Assembly (NCBI GenBank): GCA_002347085.1
Contig: DDWW01000054.1
Span: 16,046 to 80,045 of the forward strand
Length of the DNA: 64,000 nt
Direction: 5' to 3'
Source of the DNA: Desulfobulbaceae bacterium UBA2276
GTDB taxonomy: Bacteria > Desulfobacterota > Desulfobulbia > Desulfobulbales > Desulfocapsaceae
The translations under genes were made by a program, and so were the position numbers. The notes below the pieces were generated by a model. The model did not search any database. It had not been told where the DNA came from and was given only the letters and a program-made list of their open reading frames with translations. This document shows, piece after piece, positions 7,919-16,584 of this stretch (positions within the stretch are counted from its first letter, which is position 1; each line of letters opens with the position of its first letter).

Positions 7919-10147
7919 ATGAACAGATCCACAACCTGCACCCTCTTTCTCCTTTTCATCACCCTGTTCGTGTGCCATACGTCCGCTCTCGCCGAACAGA
8001 CACCTCCTCGCAACCCGAACTCGGCCAAGGAGTGTGCGATCTGTCACTATCGATGGATCGACACCTTTTTCATTGATGGCAAGGGGACAGACCTGGTTCC
8101 CTATGAGAAGACAACCAAGGCCGTCGCCGAAACCGAAATGTGCTTTTCCTGCCATGACGGCAGTGTGGCTGATTCCAGAGGAAAGGTCTACAGCGACCAT
8201 CGTCATCCCATCAACAAACCGCCGCCCCCGGGCATGGAAATCCCGGCCATCTTTCCTCTGGACGAGAAGGGAAATATGCAGTGTTTTACCTGCCATACCG
8301 CCCACGGCGTATCCAGCGAGATGGGGATAGAGAGGGCGGTCTTTGTCCGCACCCCCAATAATAACTCTTCCATGTGCATCATGTGTCACAAGGGTAAGGA
8401 AGGCGGCCCTGCTGCCGGCAACCATCCCCTTGGCACCATAAAACGTCCAATCCCCGAAAAACTCCTCCGTCGAGGTGGTATCGCGGGATCTGAAAAGAAT
8501 CAGCTCATCTGCCAGACCTGTCATACTGTCCATGGTTCACCGTATGACAATTTCCTCGTGGACAACAACCGCGATTCGGCCCAGCTCTGTCTCGACTGCC
8601 ATGAAGAGAAGGGTGGCCTCCTGAACACCGGCCATGACCTGCGGCGCACGGCCGCAAATGCAAAAAACAGCAAGGGTCAGACCCCGGAAAAATCAGGGAT
8701 ATGCGGCGCCTGTCACCTTGTACACGGGGCACAGAAAGTGGCACTCTGGGCAAGAGAGCTTCCCGCCAAGGGTGAACTCAGGACCCAGGACCTCTGTATC
8801 AGTTGTCATAACAGCCAGGGACTGGCCCCTGAAAAGCTTCTCAAGGGATACTCACATCCCGTCAATATCTCACTCAAAGACAAGGGGATGAATCCTGATT
8901 TACCGGTCTTTGATCTCAAGGGAAAGCGGGTCCCGCTCAAATCCTCGGAGGCACTCTTCACCTGCTCCACCTGCCATGACCCGCACCAGAGAGGAACAGA
9001 CAAACAGGCGAAGATGACGCCTCCCCGTTCCAGTTTTCTTCGGGTGGCGGATGGCCAGCAGGAGAAGCTGTGTAGGCAGTGCCATGGGCAACAGGCCCGT
9101 ATTGTCGGGAGTGATCATGATCTGCGGGGGACAGGACCCGCAACAAAAAATGAGAAGGGCCAGTCTCCCATAGAGTCTGACGTGTGTGGCGTCTGCCATC
9201 TGGTGCACGGAGCGCAGACCGAGAAGTTGTGGGCCAGAAAGGTTCCTGAAAAGAGCACCTTCCCGGCCCAGGATCTCTGCCTTACCTGTCACAAGAGCAA
9301 AGGGGAGGCCGGTAAAAAGGTAATCGGGGATCATTCCCATCCGGTTGATATTGATCCTGCCCAAAAGGGGATCAAGACCAAGCTCCCCCTCTATGACAGG
9401 CAGGGAAAACGTGCCGAGAACGGAGTGATCGCCTGCCTCACCTGTCACGATCCCCATCAATGGAATCCGGGAAAACCGGGAGAGCATGGCGGCAATAATC
9501 CGGAAGGCAACGCCGGAAACAGCTTTCTCCGTCTTGAGGTAGCACCAAGGCCGATCTTGTGTGGAAATTGCCATGGGACTAAGGCATATGTGGAAAAGAC
9601 CGATCACGATCTCACCGTCACCGCACCGAAAGCAAAAAACATTCTTGGTCAGGCACCGGCAGAGTCGGGAGTCTGCGGGGCCTGCCATATCATCCATAAT
9701 GGAAAAAACAAGATACGGCTCTGGGGGCGCGACTACGGCGTTGGTAAAGGGGTCATGGACAGGATGTGTAACAGCTGCCACAGTGAGGCAGGGTCAGGGA
9801 GCAGCAAGGTGCCCAAGGTATCTACTCATCCGGAAAAACAACTGATTGCCAATCCGGGAAGAAACATCAAGGGCAAGGAAAACTACTTTCCCCTGTTTGA
9901 CAATGTCACTGGGGCCTCCAAAACTGTTGGCGATATAGCCTGCGCCTCATGCCATGATGTCCATCAATGGGATCCGAAACAACCAGCACCGGGCACAGGC
10001 AATAATCTCGAAGGCAAGGCCACCAACAGCTTTTTACGGATGCAGGCCTACAACATGATCTGCAAGGATTGTCACGGCCTTGATTCGCTGTTCCGCTTTA
10101 AATACTACCATGACAGTAAAAAAAGAAAACCCATGCCTGTACCCTGA
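7919..10147 (+). CDS. Secreted 18-heme cytochrome c built from three tandem modules
   Basis: A 742-residue exported cytochrome (signal MNRSTTCTLFLLFITLFVCHTSALA) with 18 CXXCH sites and none of the variant types. From about residue 223 to the C-terminus it contains three homologous modules of about 162 residues (223-384, 384-547, 547-714). Each runs LC..CH, a DHDL segment, GQ.P..S..CG.CHLVHGAQ..LW.R, a CxxCHxS site, a THP/SHP(V) site, LP.FD..GKR and C.(S/T)CHDPHQ, followed by FLR. An N-terminal part carries five further hemes. The His-rich, repeated layout suits a long heme wire at or near the cell surface. No lipobox is seen. The ribosome site is poor, so coupling to the upstream NHL gene is possible. 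Confidence 0.93.
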   Translation: MNRSTTCTLFLLFITLFVCHTSALAEQTPPRNPNSAKECAICHYRWIDTFFIDGKGTDLVPYEKTTKAVAETEMCFSCHDGSVADSRGKVYSDHRHPINKPPPPGMEIPAIFPLDEKGNMQCFTCHTAHGVSSEMGIERAVFVRTPNNNSSMCIMCHKGKEGGPAAGNHPLGTIKRPIPEKLLRRGGIAGSEKNQLICQTCHTVHGSPYDNFLVDNNRDSAQLCLDCHEEKGGLLNTGHDLRRTAANAKNSKGQTPEKSGICGACHLVHGAQKVALWARELPAKGELRTQDLCISCHNSQGLAPEKLLKGYSHPVNISLKDKGMNPDLPVFDLKGKRVPLKSSEALFTCSTCHDPHQRGTDKQAKMTPPRSSFLRVADGQQEKLCRQCHGQQARIVGSDHDLRGTGPATKNEKGQSPIESDVCGVCHLVHGAQTEKLWARKVPEKSTFPAQDLCLTCHKSKGEAGKKVIGDHSHPVDIDPAQKGIKTKLPLYDRQGKRAENGVIACLTCHDPHQWNPGKPGEHGGNNPEGNAGNSFLRLEVAPRPILCGNCHGTKAYVEKTDHDLTVTAPKAKNILGQAPAESGVCGACHIIHNGKNKIRLWGRDYGVGKGVMDRMCNSCHSEAGSGSSKVPKVSTHPEKQLIANPGRNIKGKENYFPLFDNVTGASKTVGDIACASCHDVHQWDPKQPAPGTGNNLEGKATNSFLRMQAYNMICKDCHGLDSLFRFKYYHDSKKRKPMPVP

Positions 10148-10294
10148 TTTAGGTAGTAACTGTTCTTGGCTTTACCGGGAAAAAGCGAGAGGTAGCACTG
10201 TAACATAGCTACGAGCCGGGACTACAGTTTTTTTGACCGCCTCGTAAGCGGCCCTTTAAACGGTTAGGAAGGGCATGCATCTTGACAAAAAATA
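10148..10294 (+). other. 3' region before terminator with two small hairpins
   Basis: There is no gene here. Two short perfect stems are visible, GTAGC/GCTAC (10192-10196 with 10208-10212) and CCGC/GCGG (10237-10240 with 10248-10251), in the 147 nt between the stop codon and the terminator. I looked for a GEMM-type cyclic-di-nucleotide riboswitch, common near cytochrome genes in related bacteria, and did not find its conserved core. It may simply be a structured 3' untranslated region. Confidence 0.35.
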
Positions 10295-10336
10295 GAGGAT
10301 TTTAGCACCTCGGAAACAGGGAAAATCCTCTTTTTT
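10295..10336 (+). terminator. Intrinsic terminator after the 18-heme cytochrome gene
   Basis: A perfect 9-bp stem, GAGGATTTT (10295-10303) with AAAATCCTC (10322-10330), is followed by six T residues. The 18-nt loop is rather long. It ends the transcription unit that starts at 2983 and separates it from the single cytochrome gene at 10634. The 297 bp from 10337 to 10633 hold no gene, only the purine-rich ribosome site (AGGGAGGGAGAG, 10615-10626). Confidence 0.85.
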
Positions 10337-10633
10337 GTTCAGGAAGGCTACAGTACTATTAAATATAAGAATTGCAGATAGAGAGTAAGGTACTGTTAAG
10401 GGTTTGCCTGTGATTTTTCCGTATATCTTCGAAATTTTGTACTTTGTCTGTCATGATCCCAAAAGGTTGATTGCAGGCAAGGAGCAAGAGGTACATGGAG
10501 AATAGATACTTATAGACATGTTGAAAAAAAATTTTATCTCCTCTGTTCGATTTTGCTGGAGAACTGAAGAGATGGTCGTTACTTCCAGACAATGGAAGTA
10601 TTTTATTATTTTTAAAGGGAGGGAGAGTGGAAA

Positions 10634-11254
10634 ATGAAAAAACAGCTACTGATTGCATCACTGACTTTAATTGGAAGCTTGGGGGTTTGCTACACTGCAT
10701 CTGCAGCAATCTCAGCATCTAAGCATGATTTTAGTGGAACATCTTGGACTGGGGGGCAGATCTGCGTCCCCTGTCACGCTCCGCATAACAATAAAAACGA
10801 CGCGGGGGAGCTCCTGTGGAATCATACCAACAGCACTGCCACCTATCAACTGTACAGCAGCCCGACATTCGACGCCAACGGCGCCGGTGCGGCCAACACC
10901 TTAACATTTAACCCTGCAGGCGTATCCAAGTTTTGCCTCTCCTGTCACGACGGCACCGTGGCGAAAGACGCCTATGGCAGCCACACTGCTGCCGCCGGTT
11001 TTGTCACTGGCTCCAGCAATCTCGGCACCAATTTGGGCAACGACCATCCTGTGTCGTTCCCCTATGATGCCGCCCTTGCCACCACGGATGGCTTCCTTAC
11101 GGCCCCCTCCGCGCTACCAACGAGTTTCAGACTGTTTGACGGCAAGATGGAATGCTCATCCTGTCACGATGTCCATAACAAATATAGTGTACCAGGGCTG
11201 CTCAACGCCAGTAATGCCGGATCTGCCCTTTGCCTTACCTGTCACAAGAAATAA
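10634..11254 (+). CDS. Small secreted tetraheme cytochrome c, doubled-CXXCH family
   Basis: A 206-residue exported cytochrome with signal MKKQLLIASLTLIGSLGVCYTASAA and four heme sites: CVPCHAPHNN, CLSCHDGTVA, CSSCHDVHNK and a C-terminal CLTCHKK. The layout (ISASKHDFSG..W at the mature N-terminus, a CxxCH.PH site, ELLWN, then C.SCHDGT, DHPVSF, C.SCHD.H) matches the N-terminal third of the 12-heme protein at 16581, so the two are paralogues. It has a strong ribosome site and is flanked by intrinsic terminators on both sides, so it is its own transcription unit and may be made in excess. It is probably a periplasmic shuttle. Confidence 0.92.
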   Translation: MKKQLLIASLTLIGSLGVCYTASAAISASKHDFSGTSWTGGQICVPCHAPHNNKNDAGELLWNHTNSTATYQLYSSPTFDANGAGAANTLTFNPAGVSKFCLSCHDGTVAKDAYGSHTAAAGFVTGSSNLGTNLGNDHPVSFPYDAALATTDGFLTAPSALPTSFRLFDGKMECSSCHDVHNKYSVPGLLNASNAGSALCLTCHKK

Positions 11255-11283
11255 GAATAAAGGCAGTCACCTTCCGTCTTCTC

Positions 11284-11335
11284 CCAGCCCATACATACCC
11301 CTGAAAATCTGGAATGTATGGGCTGGTTTTGTTTT
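11284..11335 (+). terminator. Strong intrinsic terminator
   Basis: A perfect 13-bp stem, CCAGCCCATACAT (11284-11296) with ATGTATGGGCTGG (11314-11326), has a 17-nt loop and is followed by TTTTGTTTT. It terminates the single-gene unit at 10634. Confidence 0.93.
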
Positions 11336-11511
11336 ATTCTTTGGAAAGATTGATCGCATACATACAACCAAAAGATCTTTCATCAGCTTTGTCGGTGCAA
11401 TTATTCAATCACTGTGGTATTTCCTCACTCTACCCCATTGGTAAAAATGTATCCGTTGCGTAGTTGAAGTTTTTTTTTCAGCATTTTTTTTGCGGACCAA
11501 AAATACACACT

Positions 11512-12594
11512 ATGAAGAGAACTCATTTTTTTTTATTCAAGCAACTGTTTTGCACTCTGCTCTGCATTCTCCTTTTTAGCGCTTGCGCCCAACACGTTGA
11601 AGAAAAGCCCCAGGCTACCTTCTACCCCTCACCGCCGGAACAGCCCAGATTGCAGTTTCTCACCACCATATCATCAGAAGAGAATTTAGGGGCCAAAAAA
11701 TCTGATTTTGATAATTTTCTCCTTGGATCGGATGTGGCTTTTCCGACCATAGGACGTCCTTACGATGTGAGTACATCACCAGGGAAAATATATATTACCG
11801 ACAGACAGGCCAATAAAATACTCATTATTGATCTGGCCACAAACAAATTCAATGAATTGAAAGACAGCGGACTCGGCGCCCTCATTACCCCTGCCGGTAT
11901 CTGGGTCAGCCGGGACGATGTCAAGTATGTGACCGATATGGAACGAAAACAGGTCGTTGTTTTTGATGCCAAGAATGACTTCGTCCGGGCCTATGGCAAC
12001 AAAGAACTTTTTGAAAAACCTGTTGATGTTGCGGTGCACGAAAACCGTATCTTTGTCTGCGACATGCTCAAGAATCAGATTGTCGTTCTCGACAAAGATT
12101 CCGGCGCAACACTTCTCCAGATCGGCGAGGGTGGGCCAGGAGAAGGACAACTCTACAAACCAACCAATATCACCGTTGATAAACAAGGCAACCTCTTTGT
12201 CACTGATGCCTTTAATTTCAGGGTCCAGCAATTCGATCCAGCAGGAAAGTTCGTCAAAATTTTCGGCTTTCACGGCGACCAGGTCGGCGGTTTGGCCCGG
12301 CCCAAAGGATTGGATATTGACCGGGAAGGTAATCTGTATATCGCCGACGCCGCCACGGAAAATACTCAGATTTTCAACAATAAAGCCCAGACTCTTTTAT
12401 TTTTCGGCGGCCCTGGAATCAAACCAGGGAATATGTACCTGCCGGCAGGAGTACATATTGATTATGACAACATTGTTTTTTTCAATAAGTTTGCCGACAA
12501 GGATTTTAAATTGAAATATCTCTTCTATGTCTGCAACATGAGTGGACCCAACAAACTTAATGTGTACGGATTTGGAGACTGGACAGGTAAATAG
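11512..12594 (+). CDS. NHL-repeat lipoprotein
   Basis: About 360 residues from ATG 11512, which gives a textbook lipoprotein signal (LLCILLFSAC, lipobox Cys near residue 25); the TTG at 11464 would bury it. After a short linker with PPEQPRLQFLTTIS, six NHL-type blades follow: PYDVSTSPGKIYITDR, PAGIWVSRDDVKYVTD, PVDVAVHENRIFVCD, PTNITVDKQGNLFVTD, PKGLDIDREGNLYIAD and PAGVHIDYDNIVFFN. It is homologous to the NHL lipoprotein at 15502, including the N-terminal P.RFLxxIS segment. It lies directly upstream of a lipoprotein cytochrome and the beta-barrel gene and is probably an accessory part of an outer-membrane conduit. The ribosome site is weak. Confidence 0.9.
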   Translation: MKRTHFFLFKQLFCTLLCILLFSACAQHVEEKPQATFYPSPPEQPRLQFLTTISSEENLGAKKSDFDNFLLGSDVAFPTIGRPYDVSTSPGKIYITDRQANKILIIDLATNKFNELKDSGLGALITPAGIWVSRDDVKYVTDMERKQVVVFDAKNDFVRAYGNKELFEKPVDVAVHENRIFVCDMLKNQIVVLDKDSGATLLQIGEGGPGEGQLYKPTNITVDKQGNLFVTDAFNFRVQQFDPAGKFVKIFGFHGDQVGGLARPKGLDIDREGNLYIADAATENTQIFNNKAQTLLFFGGPGIKPGNMYLPAGVHIDYDNIVFFNKFADKDFKLKYLFYVCNMSGPNKLNVYGFGDWTGK

Positions 12595-12637
12595 TCCAGC
12601 TGTGATTTTTTTTTGGATTGGCGAAAAGGACTGTAAG

Positions 12638-13342
12638 ATGATCAGGGTGTCTGCTCACATATTTATGATACTTTTATTCACAACCTCCCTGACAGGATGC
12701 GAGCCGCACACACGGCACCAGGTACTCACCTTCTTCTTTACCGGTGTCCCTCCTCTTGAGGAATCAGAGCCGGTTGCTAAAATCCAGGAACAGCCGACGC
12801 CCCCCCCTGCCAAGATTCTCGAAAAGCCAGGCCCGGCAGCAGCCCAAACCCTCTTTTCTCACCCGGTTTGGGCGGCCGGCACCTGCACTCCCTGTCATGA
12901 AAGCATGAGTACATTCAGCACTCCCGGTGTCAAGAAAACATTGACAACTGTTTTCGAATCAGGCGGCGGTATGCCCGGCGGAAAATTGACCCTCGCCAAA
13001 AATGAGCTCTGCACCCAATGCCATAAGGATAAAACCCCAAAACGGGCTTTAGCCGACAATCTGTGGCTGCATAACACCACGGCAAAAGGTGACTGCCTGA
13101 CATGCCACGATCCGCATCAGAGCAATAACGCAAAAACCCTGCGTCAGGCGCCGGCCATCATCTGCCTTCCCTGTCACAAGGAAGGGAAATTTCTGACAAC
13201 GCCCGTGCATCAAACAAAAGATGAATGCCTTTCTTGTCACAACCCACACATGGGCATCAACAAAAACCTGCTGACAAAAGAATATAAAGAGGTAAAAACT
13301 CCCGTGGTACTGGCTCCCGGAGACCAGAATTCCGGCAGGTAA
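12638..13342 (+). CDS. Pentaheme cytochrome c lipoprotein
   Basis: About 234 residues from ATG 12638, chosen because AAAAGGA lies 7 nt upstream and the new N-terminus is a lipoprotein signal (FTTSLTGC). The mature region begins HTRHQVLTFFFTGVPP, a sequence type I associate with periplasmic or outer-membrane c3-like cytochromes, followed by a Pro-rich linker. Heme motifs are CTPCH, CTQCH, CLTCHDPH, CLPCH and CLSCHNPH. Lipid anchoring plus the adjacent beta-barrel gene fits the role of the cytochrome that plugs an outer-membrane porin, as MtrA or OmaB do in other systems (by analogy only; those are not homologues that I can show). Confidence 0.9.
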   Translation: MIRVSAHIFMILLFTTSLTGCEPHTRHQVLTFFFTGVPPLEESEPVAKIQEQPTPPPAKILEKPGPAAAQTLFSHPVWAAGTCTPCHESMSTFSTPGVKKTLTTVFESGGGMPGGKLTLAKNELCTQCHKDKTPKRALADNLWLHNTTAKGDCLTCHDPHQSNNAKTLRQAPAIICLPCHKEGKFLTTPVHQTKDECLSCHNPHMGINKNLLTKEYKEVKTPVVLAPGDQNSGR

Positions 13343-13419
13343 TGGTTTTTCCTGAAAGACATTTTGGTAACAACTTAAACAAGCTAAAAAGTTCGCTGCC
13401 TTACCATCGTTATATATAA

Positions 13420-15492
13420 ATGACACATTTTTTCTTCCATATATTACCGTTTCCCCAGATTGCCTTTGCATCACTGCTTCTTCTATTTGTCGGTCCAGTG
13501 ACAGTCCACGCCGATGAAAAAATTCCGGAATCAGTTGAGGTCGTTTCTCAGAAAGCATCTCCCCTCGACGCGCTATTGCAAAAATGGCAAACAACACAAC
13601 CTGAAAGCGGACCACAAAAACAATATTTTTTTATCAAACGGCCGACCGTGGGAGGGCAACTCACGTACGAGTTTAAAGATGACTCTCGTACGGATGACGG
13701 CACAACGGAGCAAGTCACCAATCACAAATTTTTTGAGAAAATAGGCCTTGAGACAGCGGGATGGATATACCATCCAGCACTCATGCGATTTGCTCTGATA
13801 TTTGAACCGGAATTTAACCAGTCAAAAGAGGAAATGAGTTCGGGAGAGTCGGTTAACACCAACTCCTTTTCACCGGACTATTCCATGACATCGACCTTTC
13901 TTGAGACCAAGCCCTATACGCTCAATGTTTTTGCCAACCGGCAGCAGGAGCCTGTATGGGCGGCCTATTCAGGCAATAGCGAATCCATTAACGACTCCTA
14001 TGGCGCAACCGGACTGCTCAAATACAAGATCCTGCCCACCACGCTTGGATATACCCACACCGAGACCGACCAGACCGGTTTCTATACTTCAAATAATATC
14101 CATGATGAGTTCAACCTTTCATCCCAGCGGCAGACCGGAAAAAGCGACACTCACCTGATCTCCACCTACACCGACGACCAAAGAACCAGCGAGGGAGTCG
14201 ACACCCAGATAACGACCTTTAATAATAATCTGTTCAACAGTTATGGCATCACTGATGACAAGAATGTTATGCTGGACTCTAGCCTGACTTTCTTGTTCCA
14301 GGACGCAAGTAATTTCAATACCAAAAACATCAATCTCAGGGAACAACTGAACTGGCAACATACCCCCAATTTACAGTCAAACTATTCAGCCAACCATATC
14401 CAGATGGAAACGAATGATTCTAGTTCCGACATGACAGATATTGGGGCCAGGTTGACCCACCTGCTTTATGAAAATCTGACCACCAATGTCGGCAACAGGC
14501 TCAATCAGTACAATTACTCCGAAGGAAAGGAAAACGCCGCGAAAGGCTTCCTCGACTTTTACTACAAACGGCCCTTTTCCTGGACGACAGTGGGCCTGCA
14601 TAGCGGCTGGGACTATCTCTACAGTGACCGCACCGGATCCGCCTCAGGTAGTGCCGTGGTGACCAATGAGACGCATAAACTGAGCCTCGGTGAAGAAATT
14701 TATTTGGATAATTACAACGTCGACCTTGACTCCATCATAGTCACCAACACTGCCGGAACCATCGTCTATGTTGAAAACATGGACTACTCGGTTAAAGATG
14801 TAAACGGTTATGTACGGATAAGCCGCCTACCCTTCGGTGAGATAACAGAGGGGCAAGCCGTTTCAGTCAGCTACAGTTACCTTCGAAATTCAGATTATGA
14901 CGATGCTTTGCTCACCGAGAATTACGGATTCAATTTCGATCTCTGGCATGACTGGCGCTTTTCCTACAATTTTCTTCGGGTAACGCAGGACATCCTCTCT
15001 GAACAGGCGCCGGAGAACCTGGTCGACGACACCATTCAACATGCTGAAATCCGCTACGATATCGACTGGTCATACACCTCGCTTACTTACGAAGACAACA
15101 ACCGCCTGTCCGCTCCAGCCTATACCCGGCGGGAAATTCAAGAGACGCTGTACTACAGATCTCAGTGGCAGTTTTATGTTTCCTTGAAAGGATATTACGG
15201 TCAGAACGATTATAAAGACAACGACGAAACCAAGGATTTTTATGGTGGAATCACCACCTTTGACTGGATACTGACCAGATGGTGTAAACTTCGCGTCGAG
15301 GGTTATTATGAAAAGACCGGGGGAAATTCTGAAGAAACGGAAAACATTGGCCTTAAGACAGGCCTTGAGTTCCGTTACCGCATCTGGACGGCTCGACTCA
15401 GCTATGAACTCACGGACCAAAACGATATAATATCCGACATTCAGCGAACAGAACACCTGGCGCGCTTGGAATTTATCCGCATCATGTGGTAA
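13420..15492 (+). CDS. Outer-membrane beta-barrel protein, candidate cytochrome porin
   Basis: A 690-residue protein with a signal peptide ending near VTVHA and then almost continuous alternating amphipathic strands rich in Tyr, Thr, Ser and Asn (for example LKYKILPTTLGYTHTETDQ and WRFSYNFLRVTQDIL). It ends in LEFIRIMW; a terminal aromatic residue after an alternating strand is the usual C-terminal signal for outer-membrane barrels. Residues about 420-490 (TNTAGTIVYVENMDYSV, then a strand-rich VSVSYSY) form an Ig-like insert. The length and strand content allow 20 or more strands. The gene sits between a lipoprotein cytochrome and an NHL lipoprotein, so it is the best candidate for the outer-membrane channel of the conduit. 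No ribosome site is clear. Confidence 0.87.
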   Translation: MTHFFFHILPFPQIAFASLLLLFVGPVTVHADEKIPESVEVVSQKASPLDALLQKWQTTQPESGPQKQYFFIKRPTVGGQLTYEFKDDSRTDDGTTEQVTNHKFFEKIGLETAGWIYHPALMRFALIFEPEFNQSKEEMSSGESVNTNSFSPDYSMTSTFLETKPYTLNVFANRQQEPVWAAYSGNSESINDSYGATGLLKYKILPTTLGYTHTETDQTGFYTSNNIHDEFNLSSQRQTGKSDTHLISTYTDDQRTSEGVDTQITTFNNNLFNSYGITDDKNVMLDSSLTFLFQDASNFNTKNINLREQLNWQHTPNLQSNYSANHIQMETNDSSSDMTDIGARLTHLLYENLTTNVGNRLNQYNYSEGKENAAKGFLDFYYKRPFSWTTVGLHSGWDYLYSDRTGSASGSAVVTNETHKLSLGEEIYLDNYNVDLDSIIVTNTAGTIVYVENMDYSVKDVNGYVRISRLPFGEITEGQAVSVSYSYLRNSDYDDALLTENYGFNFDLWHDWRFSYNFLRVTQDILSEQAPENLVDDTIQHAEIRYDIDWSYTSLTYEDNNRLSAPAYTRREIQETLYYRSQWQFYVSLKGYYGQNDYKDNDETKDFYGGITTFDWILTRWCKLRVEGYYEKTGGNSEETENIGLKTGLEFRYRIWTARLSYELTDQNDIISDIQRTEHLARLEFIRIMW

Positions 15493-15501
15493 ACTCTATT
15501 T

Positions 15502-16584
15502 ATGATGAAGAGATTGATGAAAAAAATGGACAGCAACCGCTCCCCTCTCAGGACTACCTTTGTAGTCTTGATATTCCCTGTTCTTCTTGGGCTTTACGGT
15601 TGCATGTCCCCGGATCTCAGACCAGTTCCGCCTCCGGTTGACCTGGTGTGGCCGCCTGGTGAAGAGATACCAAGAATCCGCTTTGTCAGCAGCATCTCCC
15701 GGCCGGAAGATTTTCAAATCACCCCGGGGGCCTTGATGCGCTTCTGGAATTTTATTATCGGCAAGGAAGACGACATCCTGGTTGCACCCTATGGTGTGAC
15801 GGTGGATAACGCCGGCAGGATGTATGTCGTGGACACCTTTCTGCGCAGAGTCCAAATCTTTGACACGAAAGCCGGAGAATTTTCAGTTTTGCCTGCTGAC
15901 GACCAACCCATGACCTCTCCCATCGGCATTGTCGTTGATGAAAGCGGTCGGATCTTCGTCACCGACTCCCAGGATGGCCTGGTCAAGGTATTTAACGACG
16001 CAGCCGACACCTCGCCAATAACCATTGGTAATGACCTCCTGCAACGGCCCACCGGCATAGCCATCAATCAAACAAACAATGAACTGCTCGTGGTCGATAC
16101 GAAACTGGGCCAGATTTTCAGGTTTGATCTCAACAACCACCAACTGAAGGGAACGATCGGCAACAAGGGCAAGGAAACAGGTCTATTCAACAACCCCACC
16201 AATATTGCTGTTAATGGCGATGGAACCCTCCTTGTTACCGATGCCCTTAATTTCCGAATTCAAATTTTTTCCGCCCAGGGTGAGCTTCTCGGAACATTTG
16301 GCAGCGCCGGGGACAGTCCCGGTCATTTTTCCCGGCCCCGCGGGGTTGCCAGTGACAGTGACGGCAATATTTATGTGGCTGATGCCCTTTTTGACAACAT
16401 CCAGATATTTGACAAAACAGGCAGACTGTTGATGGACTTTGGCAGGCCGGGTCATGAAAACGGCGAATTCTGGATGCCGGCCGGATTATGGATTGACAAG
16501 AATGACAAAATCTATGTTGCTGATTCCTATAATAAACGTATTCAAATCTTTCAGTATCTCAAAGAGAATGGGGCGCTGCCATGA
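15502..16584 (+). CDS. NHL-repeat lipoprotein, second copy
   Basis: A 360-residue lipoprotein with signal ending LLGLYGC (lipobox), then a Pro-rich stretch and the segment IPRIRFVSSISRPEDF shared with the 11512 protein. Six NHL blades follow, such as PYGVTVDNAGRMYVVD, PIGIVVDESGRIFVTD, PTGIAINQTNNELLVVD, PTNIAVNGDGTLLVTD, PRGVASDSDGNIYVAD and PAGLWIDKNDKIYVAD. The start could be ATG 15502 or ATG 15517; neither has a strong ribosome site. The stop overlaps the next cytochrome start by 4 bp (ATGA), so the propeller and the 12-heme cytochrome are translationally coupled, which argues for a physical complex. Confidence 0.9.
   Translation: MMKRLMKKMDSNRSPLRTTFVVLIFPVLLGLYGCMSPDLRPVPPPVDLVWPPGEEIPRIRFVSSISRPEDFQITPGALMRFWNFIIGKEDDILVAPYGVTVDNAGRMYVVDTFLRRVQIFDTKAGEFSVLPADDQPMTSPIGIVVDESGRIFVTDSQDGLVKVFNDAADTSPITIGNDLLQRPTGIAINQTNNELLVVDTKLGQIFRFDLNNHQLKGTIGNKGKETGLFNNPTNIAVNGDGTLLVTDALNFRIQIFSAQGELLGTFGSAGDSPGHFSRPRGVASDSDGNIYVADALFDNIQIFDKTGRLLMDFGRPGHENGEFWMPAGLWIDKNDKIYVADSYNKRIQIFQYLKENGALP

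Noticed and set aside
10148..10294. Possible GEMM (cyclic di-nucleotide) riboswitch near cytochrome genes
   Set aside because: The conserved GEMM core (such as GACGCAAAGCC with a GAAA tetraloop) is absent, and the region lies between a stop codon and a terminator rather than upstream of a gene without one.
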